Shown here: one piece after another, positions 39,880 through 50,800 of the stretch
How the letters are laid out: each line of letters opens with the position of its first letter
Position numbering within the stretch: the first letter of the stretch is position 1
The notes under the pieces: generated by a model
Databases searched by the model: none
Told to the model about the DNA's origin: nothing
Seen by the model: the letters and a program-made list of their open reading frames with translations, nothing else
Made by a program: the position numbers and the translations under genes
Source of the DNA: Tubulanus polymorphus
Lineage: Eukaryota > Nemertea > Palaeonemertea > Tubulaniformes > Tubulanidae
Reading direction: 5' to 3'
DNA: 64,000 nt
NCBI RefSeq assembly: GCF_964204645.1
Contig: NC_134028.1
Location: 186,001 to 250,000 of the forward strand

Positions 39880-40695
39880 GAAATCAGTTCAGTTTACCTT
39901 AACCTATCATTTCAGATCGAGTCCATCATCTTCAGGAGCATAAATAGCCAGAAAATTCTTAATCTTTCCACCTATCCATTTGAAATCAGTTCAGTACACC
40001 CTAACCCATCAATTAAGATAGAATTCATCATCTTTAGGACCCTATTTTGCAAGAAAAATCTGTATCTTTCAGTCCATCTACTCGAAATCAGTTCAGTTTA
40101 CCTTAACCTATCATTTCAGATCGAGTCCATCATCTTCAGGAGCATAAATAGCCAGAAAATTCTTAATCTTTCCACCTATCTATTTGAAATCAGTTCAATA
40201 CGCCTTAGCCCATCTTTTCAGATTGAGTCCATCATCTTCAGAACCAAAGGCAGCCAGAAAATTCTGATTCTTTCCATCTATCTATTTGAAATCAGTTCAG
40301 TTCACCCTAACTCATCAATTAAGATAGAATTCATCATCTTTAGGACCCTATTTTGCAAGAAAAATCTGTATCTTTCAGTCCATCTACTCGAAATCAGTTC
40401 AGTTTACCTTAACCTATCATTTCAGATCGAGTCCATCATCTTCAGGAGCATAAATAGCCAGAAAATTCTTAATCTTTCCACCTATCTATTTGAAATCAGT
40501 TCAATACGCCTTAGCCCATCTTTTCAGATTGAGTCCATCATCTTCAGAACCAAAGGCAGCCAGAAAATTCTGATTCTTTCCACCTATCTATTTGAAATCA
40601 GTTCAGTTCACCCTAACTCATCAATTAAGATAGAATTCATCATCTTTAGGACCCTATTTTGCAAGAAAAATCTGTATCTTTCAGTCCATCTACTC
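39880..40695. repeat. 8-monomer module, first of three (positions 18-25, 816 bp)
   Basis: Order B (tatccattt ending), A, B, C (tccatctatc), A (aactcatc), B, C, A (aactcatc). The next 816 bp repeat it almost exactly. This module is replaced in part in type II copies. Confidence 0.8.
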
Positions 40696-41511
40696 GAAAT
40701 CAGTTCAGTTTACCTTAACCTATCATTTCAGATCGAGTCCATCATCTTCAGGAGCATAAATAGCCAGAAAATTCTTAATCTTTCCACCTATCCATTTGAA
40801 ATCAGTTCAGTACACCCTAACCCATCAATTAAGATAGAATTCATCATCTTTAGGACCCTATTTTGCAAGAAAAATCTGTATCTTTCAGTCCATCTACTCG
40901 AAATCAGTTCAGTTTACCTTAACCTATCATTTCAGATCGAGTCCATCATCTTCAGGAGCATAAATAGCCAGAAAATTCTTAATCTTTCCACCTATCTATT
41001 TGAAATCAGTTCAATACGCCTTAGCCCATCTTTTCAGATTGAGTCCATCATCTTCAGAACCAAAGGCAGCCAGAAAATTCTGATTCTTTCCATCTATCTA
41101 TTTGAAATCAGTTCAGTTCACCCTAACTCATCAATTAAGATAGAATTCATCATCTTTAGGACCCTATTTTGCAAGAAAAATCTGTATCTTTCAGTCCATC
41201 TACTCGAAATCAGTTCAGTTTACCTTAACCTATCATTTCAGATCGAGTCCATCATCTTCAGGAGCATAAATAGCCAGAAAATTCTTAATCTTTCCACCTA
41301 TCTATTTGAAATCAGTTCAATACGCCTTAGCCCATCTTTTCAGATTGAGTCCATCATCTTCAGAACCAAAGGCAGCCAGAAAATTCTGATTCTTTCCACC
41401 TATCTATTTGAAATCAGTTCAGTTCACCCTAACTCATCAATTAAGATAGAATTCATCATCTTTAGGACCCTATTTTGCAAGAAAAATCTGTATCTTTCAG
41501 TCCATCTACTC
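40696..41511. repeat. 8-monomer module, second of three (positions 26-33, 816 bp)
   Basis: Direct tandem duplicate of the previous module with the same order and the same diagnostic variants (tatccattt, tccatctatc, aactcatc twice). It is the segment missing from the copies at 52731 and 57627, which fits loss by unequal exchange between the two adjacent duplicates. Confidence 0.8.
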
Positions 41512-42327
41512 GAAATCAGTTCAGTTTACCTTAACCTATCATTTCAGATCGAGTCCATCATCTTCAGGAGCATAAATAACCAGAAAATTCTTAATCTTTC
41601 AACCTATCTGTTTGAAATCAGTTCAGTACACCCTAACCCATCAATTAAGATAGAATTCATCATCTTTAGGACCCTATTTTGCAAGAAAAATCTGTATCTT
41701 TCAGTCCATCTACTCGAAATCAGTTCAGTTTACCTTAACCTATCATTTCAGATCGAGTCCATCATCTTCAGGAGCATAAATAACCAGAAAATTCTTAATC
41801 TTTCCACCTATCTATTTGAAATCAGTTCAATACGCCTTAGCCCATCTTTTCAGATTCAGTCCATCATCTTCAGAACCAAAGGCAGCCAGAAAATTCTTAA
41901 TCTTTCCACCTATCTGTTTGAAATCAGTTCAGTTCACCCTAACCCATCAATTTAGATAGAATTCATCATCTTTAGGACCCTATTTTGCAAGAAAAACCTG
42001 TATCTTTCAGTCCATCTGCTCGAAATCAGTTCAGTTTACCTTAACCTATCATTTCAGATCGAGTCCATCATCTTCAGGAGCATAAATAGCCAGAAAATTC
42101 TTAATCTTTCCACCTATCTATTTGAAATCAGTTCAATACGCCTTAACACATCTTTTCAGATTGAATCCATCATCTTCAGAACCAAAAGCAGCCAGAAAAT
42201 TCTGATTCTTTCAACCTATCTATTTGAAATCAGTTCAGTACACCCTAACCCATCAATTAAGATAGAACTCATCATCTTTAGGACCCTATTTTGCAAGAAA
42301 AATCTGTATCTTTCAGTCCATCTGCTC
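41512..42327. repeat. 8-monomer module, third of three (positions 34-41, 816 bp)
   Basis: Same BA+BCA+BCA layout but more diverged: B with ataaataacc and ctgttt, A, B with ataaataacc, C with agattcagtcc, A with in-frame TAG, B, C-prime, A with gaactc. A near relative of its last six monomers occupies positions 20-25 in type II copies. Confidence 0.76.
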
Positions 42328-43017
42328 GAAATCAGTTCAGTTTACCTTAACCTATCATTTCAGATCGAGTCCATCATCTTCAGGAGCATAAATAGCCAGA
42401 AAATTCTTAATCTTTCCACCTATCTATTTGAAATCAGTTCAATACGCCTTAACACATCTTTTCAGATTGAATCCATCATCTTCAGAACCAAAAGCAGCCA
42501 GAAAATTCTTAATCTTTCAACCTATCTATTTGAAATCAGTTCAGTACACCCTAACCCATCAATTAAGATAGAATTCATCATCTTTAGGACCCTATTTTGC
42601 AAGAAAAATCTGTATCTTTCAGTCCATCTACTCGAAATCAGTTCAGTTTACCTTAACCTATCATTTCAGATCGAGTCCATCATCTTCAGGAGCATAAATA
42701 GCCAGAAAATTCTTAATCTTTCCACCTATCTATTTGAAATCAGTTCAATACGCCTTAGCCCATCTTTTCAGATTGAGTCCATCATCTTCAGAACCAAAGG
42801 CAGCCAGAAAATTCTGATTCTTTCCACCTATCTATTTGAAATCAGTTCAGTTCACCCTAACCCATCAATTAAGATAGAATTCATCATCTTTAGGACCCTA
42901 TTTTGCAAGAAAAATCTGTATCTTTCAGTCCATCTACTCGAAATCAGTTCAGTTTACCTTAACCTATCATTTCAGATCGAGTCCATCATCTTCAGGAGCA
43001 TAAATAGCCAGATAATT

Positions 43018-46000
43018 ATGAATCTTTCCACCTATCTATTTGAAATCAGTTCAATACGCCTTAGCCCATCTTTTCAGATTCAGTCCATCATCTTCAGAAC
43101 CAAAGGCAGCCAGAAAATTCTGATTCTTTCCACCTATCTATTTGAAATCAGTTCAGTTCACCCTAACCCATCAATTAAGATAGAATTCATCATCTTTAGG
43201 ACCCTATTTTGCAAGAAAAATCTGTATCTTTCAGTCCATCTACTCGAAATCAGTTCAGTTTACCTTAACCTATCATTTCAGATCGAGTCCATCATCTTCA
43301 AGAGCATAAATAGCCAGGAAATTCTTAATCTTTCCACCTATCTATTTGAAATCAGTTCAATACGCCTTAACCCATCTTTTCAGATTGAGTCCATCATCTT
43401 CAGAACCAAAGGCAGCAAGAAAATTCTGATTCTTTCAACCTATCTATTTGAAATCAGTTCAGTACACCCTAACCGATCATTTAAGATAGAACTCATCATC
43501 TTTAGGACCCTATTTTGCAAGAAAAATCTGTATCTTTCAGTCCATCTGCTCGAAATCAGTTCAGTTTACCTTAACCTATCATTTCAGATCGAGTCCATCA
43601 TCTTCAGGAGCATAAATAGCCAGAAAATTCTTAATCTTTCCACCTATCTATTTGAAATCAGTTCAATACGCCTTAACACATCTTTTCAGATTGAATCCAT
43701 CATCTTCAGAACCAAAAGCAGCCAGAAAATTCTTAATCTTTCAACCTATCTATTTGAAATCAGTTCAGTACACCCTAACCCATCAATTAAGATAGAATTC
43801 ATCATCTTTAGGACCCTATTTTGCAAGAAAAATCTGTATCTTTCAGTCCATCTACTTGAAATCAGTTCAGTTTACCTTAACCTATCATTTCAGATCGAGT
43901 CCATCATCTTCAGGAGCATAAATAGCCAGAAAATTCTTAATCTTTCCACCTATCTATTTGAAATCAGTTCAATACGCCTTAGCCCATCTTTTCAGATTGA
44001 GTCCATCATCTTCAGAACCAAAGGCAGCCAGAAAATTCTGATTCTTTCAACCTATCTATTTGAAATCAGTTCAGTTCACCCTAACCCATCAATTAAGATA
44101 GAATTCATCATCTTTAGGACCCTATTTTGCAAGAAAAATCTGTATCGTTCAGTCCATCTACTCGAAATCAGTTCAGTTTACCTTAACCTATCATTTCAGA
44201 TCGAGTCCATCATCTTCAGGAGCATAAATAACCAGAAAATTCTTAATCTTTCAACCTATCTGTTTGAAATCAGTTCAGTACACCCTAACCCATCAATTAA
44301 GATAGAATTCATCATCTTCAGAACCAAAAGCAGCCAGAAAATTCTTAATCTTTCAACCTATCTATTTGAAATCAGTTCAGTACACCCTAACCCATCAATT
44401 AAGATAGAATTCATCATCTTTAGGACCCTATTTTGCAAGAAAAATCTGTATCTTTCAGTCCGTCTACTCGAAATCAGTTCAGTTTACCTTAACCTATCAT
44501 TTCAGATCGAGTCCATCATCTTCAGGAGCATAAATAGCCAGAAAATTCTTAATCTTTCCACCTATCTATTTGAAATCAGTTCAATACGCCTTAGCCCATC
44601 TTTTCAGATTGAGTCCATCATCTTCAGAACCAAAGGCAGCCAGAAAATTCTGATTCTTTCCACCTATCTATTTGAAATCAGTTCAGTTCACCCTAACCCA
44701 TCAATTAAGATAGAATTCATCATCTTTAGGACCCTATTTTGCAAGAAAAATCTGTATCTTTCAGTCCATCTACTCGAAATCAGTTCAGTTTACCTTAACC
44801 TATCATTTCAGATCGAGTCCATCATCTTCAGGAGCATAAATAGCCAGAAAATTCTTAATCTTTCCACCTATCCATTTGAAATCAGTTCAGTACACCCTAA
44901 CCCATCAATTAAGATAGAATTCATCATCTTTAGGACCCTATTTTGCAAGAAAAATCTGTATCTTTCAGTCCATCTACTCGAAATCAGTTCAGTTTACCTT
45001 AACCTATCATTTCAGATCGAGTCCATCATCTTCAGGAGCATAAATAGCCAGAAAATTCTTAATCTTTCCACCTATCTATTTGAAATCAGTTCAATACGCC
45101 TTAGCCCATCTTTTCAGATTGAGTCCATCATCTTCAGAACCAAAGGCAGCCAGAAAATTCTGATTCTTTCCATCTATCTATTTGAAATCAGTTCAGTTCA
45201 CCCTAACTCATCAATTAAGATAGAATTCATCATCTTTAGGACCCTATTTTGCAAGAAAAATCTGTATCTTTCAGTCCATCTACTCGAAATCAGTTCAGTT
45301 TACCTTAACCTATCATTTCAGATCGAGTCCATCATCTTCAGGAGCATAAATAGCCAGAAAATTCTTAATCTTTCCACCTATCTATTTGAAATCAGTTCAA
45401 TACGCCTTAGCCCATCTTTTCAGATTGAGTCCATCATCTTCAGAACCAAAGGCAGCCAGAAAATTCTGATTCTTTCCACCTATCTATTTGAAATCAGTTC
45501 AGTTCACCCTAACTCATCAATTAAGATAGAATTCATCATCTTTAGGACCCTATTTTGCAAGAAAAATCTGTATCTTTCAGTCCATCTACTCGAAATCAGT
45601 TCAGTTTACCTTAACCTATCATTTCAGATCGAGTCCATCATCTTCAGGAGCATAAATAGCCAGAAAATTCTTAATCTTTCCACCTATCCATTTGAAATCA
45701 GTTCAGTACACCCTAACCCATCAATTAAGATAGAATTCATCATCTTTAGGACCCTATTTTGCAAGAAAAATCTGTATCTTTCAGTCCATCTACTCGAAAT
45801 CAGTTCAGTTTACCTTAACCTATCATTTCAGATCGAGTCCATCATCTTCAGGAGCATAAATAGCCAGAAAATTCTTAATCTTTCCACCTATCTATTTGAA
45901 ATCAGTTCAATACGCCTTAGCCCATCTTTTCAGATTGAGTCCATCATCTTCAGAACCAAAGGCAGCCAGAAAATTCTGATTCTTTCCATCTATCTATTTG

Positions 46001-46851
46001 AAATCAGTTCAGTTCACCCTAACTCATCAATTAAGATAGAATTCATCATCTTTAGGACCCTATTTTGCAAGAAAAATCTGTATCTTTCAGTCCATCTACT
46101 CGAAATCAGTTCAGTTTACCTTAACCTATCATTTCAGATCGAGTCCATCATCTTCAGGAGCATAAATAGCCAGAAAATTCTTAATCTTTCCACCTATCTA
46201 TTTGAAATCAGTTCAATACGCCTTAGCCCATCTTTTCAGATTGAGTCCATCATCTTCAGAACCAAAGGCAGCCAGAAAATTCTGATTCTTTCCACCTATC
46301 TATTTGAAATCAGTTCAGTTCACCCTAACTCATCAATTAAGATAGAATTCATCATCTTTAGGACCCTATTTTGCAAGAAAAATCTGTATCTTTCAGTCCA
46401 TCTACTCGAAATCAGTTCAGTTTACCTTAACCTATCATTTCAGATCGAGTCCATCATCTTCAGGAGCATAAATAACCAGAAAATTCTTAATCTTTCAACC
46501 TATCTGTTTGAAATCAGTTCAGTACACCCTAACCCATCAATTAAGATAGAATTCATCATCTTTAGGACCCTATTTTGCAAGAAAAATCTGTATCTTTCAG
46601 TCCATCTACTCGAAATCAGTTCAGTTTACCTTAACCTATCATTTCAGATCGAGTCCATCATCTTCAGGAGCATAAATAACCAGAAAATTCTTAATCTTTC
46701 CACCTATCTATTTGAAATCAGTTCAATACGCCTTAGCCCATCTTTTCAGATTCAGTCCATCATCTTCAGAACCAAAGGCAGCCAGAAAATTCTTAATCTT
46801 TCCACCTATCTGTTTGAAATCAGTTCAGTTCACCCTAACCCATCAATTTAG
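43018..46851 (+). other. Open frame through type I copy 2 (1,277 codons), probably not a gene
   Basis: Same frame one unit downstream, including the chimeric A/C-prime monomer, which stays in frame because the crossover is in register. The third type I copy has CTG in place of ATG at this site and a 1-bp deletion, so no comparable ATG-started frame exists there. That loss has no visible counter-selection. Confidence 0.15.
44266..44367 (+). repeat. Chimeric A/C-prime monomer
   Basis: The 5' half is A (cagtacaccc, attaagatagaattc). After the shared tcatcatctt it switches to C-prime (cagaaccaaaagcagcc, then attcttaatctttcaacc). The monomer remains 102 bp long. It sits where the other type I copies have a complete C-prime at position 13, so it marks the right end of a conversion or double-exchange tract that starts near 44,145. 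Confidence 0.85.
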
Positions 46852-47835
46852 ATAGAATTCATCATCTTTAGGACCCTATTTTGCAAGAAAAACCTGTATC
46901 TTTCAGTCCATCTGCTCGAAATCAGTTCAGTTTACCTTAACCTATCATTTCAGATCGAGTCCATCATCTTCAGGAGCATAAATAGCCAGAAAATTCTTAA
47001 TCTTTCCACCTATCTATTTGAAATCAGTTCAATACGCCTTAACACATCTTTTCAGATTGAATCCATCATCTTCAGAACCAAAAGCAGCCAGAAAATTCTG
47101 ATTCTTTCAACCTATCTATTTGAAATCAGTTCAGTACACCCTAACCCATCAATTAAGATAGAACTCATCATCTTTAGGACCCTATTTTGCAAGAAAAATC
47201 TGTATCTTTCAGTCCATCTGCTCGAAATCAGTTCAGTTTACCTTAACCTATCATTTCAGATCGAGTCCATCATCTTCAGGAGCATAAATAGCCAGAAAAT
47301 TCTTAATCTTTCCACCTATCTATTTGAAATCAGTTCAATACGCCTTAACACATCTTTTCAGATTGAATCCATCATCTTCAGAACCAAAAGCAGCCAGAAA
47401 ATTCTTAATCTTTCAACCTATCTATTTGAAATCAGTTCAGTACACCCTAACCCATCAATTAAGATAGAATTCATCATCTTTAGGACCCTATTTTGCAAGA
47501 AAAATCTGTATCTTTCAGTCCATCTACTCGAAATCAGTTCAGTTTACCTTAACCTATCATTTCAGATCGAGTCCATCATCTTCAGGAGCATAAATAGCCA
47601 GAAAATTCTTAATCTTTCCACCTATCTATTTGAAATCAGTTCAATACGCCTTAGCCCATCTTTTCAGATTGAGTCCATCATCTTCAGAACCAAAGGCAGC
47701 CAGAAAATTCTGATTCTTTCCACCTATCTATTTGAAATCAGTTCAGTTCACCCTAACCCATCAATTAAGATAGAATTCATCATCTTTAGGACCCTATTTT
47801 GCAAGAAAAATCTGTATCTTTCAGTCCATCTACTC

Positions 47836-50800
47836 GAAATCAGTTCAGTTTACCTTAACCTATCATTTCAGATCGAGTCCATCATCTTCAGGAGCATAAA
47901 TAGCCAGATAATTCTGAATCTTTCCACCTATCTATTTGAAATCAGTTCAATACGCCTTAGCCCATCTTTTCAGATTCAGTCCATCATCTTCAGAACCAAA
48001 GGCAGCCAGAAAATTCTGATTCTTTCCACCTATCTATTTGAAATCAGTTCAGTTCACCCTAACCCATCAATTAAGATAGAATTCATCATCTTTAGGACCC
48101 TATTTTGCAAGAAAAATCTGTATCTTTCAGTCCATCTACTCGAAATCAGTTCAGTTTACCTTAACCTATCATTTCAGATCGAGTCCATCATCTTCAAGAG
48201 CATAAATAGCCAGGAAATTCTTAATCTTTCCACCTATCTATTTGAAATCAGTTCAATACGCCTTAACCCATCTTTTCAGATTGAGTCCATCATCTTCAGA
48301 ACCAAAGGCAGCAAGAAAATTCTGATTCTTTCAACCTATCTATTTGAAATCAGTTCAGTACACCCTAACCGATCATTTAAGATAGAACTCATCATCTTTA
48401 GGACCCTATTTTGCAAGAAAAATCTGTATCTTTCAGTCCATCTGCTCGAAATCAGTTCAGTTTACCTTAACCTATCATTTCAGATCGAGTCCATCATCTT
48501 CAGGAGCATAAATAGCCAGAAAATTCTTAATCTTTCCACCTATCTATTTGAAATCAGTTCAATACGCCTTAACACATCTTTCAGATTGAATCCATCATCT
48601 TCAGAACCAAAAGCAGCCAGAAAATTCTTAATCTTTCAACCTATCTATTTGAAATCAGTTCAGTACACCCTAACCCATCAATTAAGATAGAATTCATCAT
48701 CTTTAGGACCCTATTTTGCAAGAAAAATCTGTATCTTTCAGTCCATCTACTTGAAATCAGTTCAGTTTACCTTAACCTATCATTTCAGATCGAGTCCATC
48801 ATCTTCTGGAGCATAAATAGCCAGAAAATTCTTAATCTTTCCACCTATCTATTTGAAATCAGTTCAATACGCCTTAGCCCATCTTTTCAGATTGAGTCCA
48901 TCATCTTCAGAACCAAAGGCAGCCAGAAAATTCTGATTCTTTCAACCTATCTATTTGAAATCAGTTCAGTTCACCCTAACCCATCAATTAAGATAGAATT
49001 CATCATCTTTAGGACCCTATTTTGCAAGAAAAATCTGTATCTTTCAGTCCATCTACTCGAAATCAGTTCAGTTTACCTTAACCTATCATTTCAGATCGAG
49101 TCCATCATCTTCAGGAGCATAAATAGCCAGAAAATTCTTAATCTTTCCACCTATCTATTTGAAATCAGTTCAATACGCCTTAACACATCTTTTCAGATTG
49201 AATCCATCATCTTCAGAACCAAAAGCAGCCAGAAAATTCTTAATCTTTCAACCTATCTATTTGAAATCAGTTCAGTACACCCTAACCCATCAATTAAGAT
49301 AGAATTCATCATCTTTAGGACCCTATTTTGCAAGAAAAATCTGTATCTTTCAGTCCGTCTACTCGAAATCAGTTCAGTTTACCTTAACCTATCATTTCAG
49401 ATCGAGTCCATCATCTTCAGGAGCATAAATAGCCAGAAAATTCTTAATCTTTCCACCTATCTATTTGAAATCAGTTCAATACGCCTTAGCCCATCTTTTC
49501 AGATTGAGTCCATCATCTTCAGAACCAAAGGCAGCCAGAAAATTCTGATTCTTTCCACCTATCTATTTGAAATCAGTTCAGTTCACCCTAACCCATCAAT
49601 TAAGATAGAATTCATCATCTTTAGGACCCTATTTTGCAAGAAAAATCTGTATCTTTCAGTCCATCTACTCGAAATCAGTTCAGTTTACCTTAACCTATCA
49701 TTTCAGATCGAGTCCATCATCTTCAGGAGCATAAATAGCCAGAAAATTCTTAATCTTTCCACCTATCCATTTGAAATCAGTTCAGTACACCCTAACCCAT
49801 CAATTAAGATAGAATTCATCATCTTTAGGACCCTATTTTGCAAGAAAAATCTGTATCTTTCAGTCCATCTACTCGAAATCAGTTCAGTTTACCTTAACCT
49901 ATCATTTCAGATCGAGTCCATCATCTTCAGGAGCATAAATAGCCAGAAAATTCTTTATCTTTCCACCTATCTATTTGAAATCAGTTCAATACGCCTTAGC
50001 CCATCTTTTCAGATTGAGTCCATCACCTTCAGAACCAAAGGCAGCCAGAAAATTCTGATTCTTTCCATCTATCTATTTGAAATCAGTTCAGTTCACCCTA
50101 ACTCATCAATTAAGATAGAATTCATCATCTTTAGGACCCTATTTTGCAAGAAAAATCTGTATCTTTCAGTCCATCTACTCGAAATCAGTTCAGTTTACCT
50201 TAACCTATCATTTCAGATCGAGTCCATCATCTTCAGGAGCATAAATAGCCAGAAAATTCTTAATCTTTCCACCTATCTATTTGAAATCAGTTCAATACGC
50301 CTTAGCCCATCTTTTCAGATTGAGTCCATCATCTTCAGAACCAAAGGCAGCCAGAAAATTCTGATTCTTTCCACCTATCTATTTGAAATCAGTTCAGTTC
50401 ACCCTAACTCATCAATTAAGATAGAATTCATCATCTTTAGGACCCTATTTTGCAAGAAAAATCTGTATCTTTCAGTCCATCTACTCGAAATCAGTTCAGT
50501 TTACCTTAACCTATCATTTCAGATCGAGTCCATCATCTTCAGGAGCATAAATAGCCAGAAAATTCTTAATCTTTCCACCTATCCATTTGAAATCAGTTCA
50601 GTACACCCTAACCCATCAATTAAGATAGAATTCATCATCTTTAGGACCCTATTTTGCAAGAAAAATCTGTATCTTTCAGTCCATCTACTCGAAATCAGTT
50701 CAGTTTACCTTAACCTATCATTTCAGATCGAGTCCATCATCTTCAGGAGCATAAATAGCCAGAAAATTCTTAATCTTTCCACCTATCTATTTGAAATCAG

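Larger units (their letters stand above)
38122..41955 (+). other. Open frame through type I copy 1 (1,277 codons), probably not a gene
   Basis: Starts at the position 0 ATG and ends at the TAG of position 38. It is longer than the type II frame only because type I lacks the stop-bearing replacement segment. The frame is in fact stop-free from the previous TAG (37057-37059), almost a full 48-monomer unit; the start is set by where an ATG variant happens to lie, since the consensus has no ATG in this frame. No promoter, leader or flanking unique sequence is visible. Confidence 0.15.
38044..42939. repeat. Type I 48-monomer higher-order repeat, copy 1 (reference copy)
   Basis: Best reference for the unit, with 17 A, 17 B and 14 C monomers. 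Positions 0-17 are six BCA trimers. Positions 18-25, 26-33 and 34-41 are three 8-monomer modules, each BA then BCA then BCA. Positions 42-47 are two trimers. The first two modules are near-identical to each other. The only stop in the monomer-long open frame is TAG at 41953-41955, in position 38. The unit contains 15 EcoRI sites by my reading, since positions 5 and 41 have gaactc. Confidence 0.88.
42940..47835. repeat. Type I 48-monomer higher-order repeat, copy 2 with an internal conversion tract
   Basis: Same order as copy 1 except near positions 11-13. The A monomer starting at 44062 carries a private tatcgttcag. The B at 44164 is of the ataaataacc/ctgttt type normally seen at position 34. 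The monomer at 44266 is an A/C-prime chimera. The total stays at 48 monomers, so this looks like a replacement and not an insertion. The rest appears identical to copy 1, at least at the level of the translated open frame. Confidence 0.86.

Noticed and set aside
22618-46851. Four long open frames (733 and 1,277 codons) as genes for giant repeat proteins
   Set aside because: They consist only of satellite monomers, begin where a variant ATG happens to occur and end at a variant TAG. The same place in other copies has CTG, indels or stops. Recorded as non-gene open frames.
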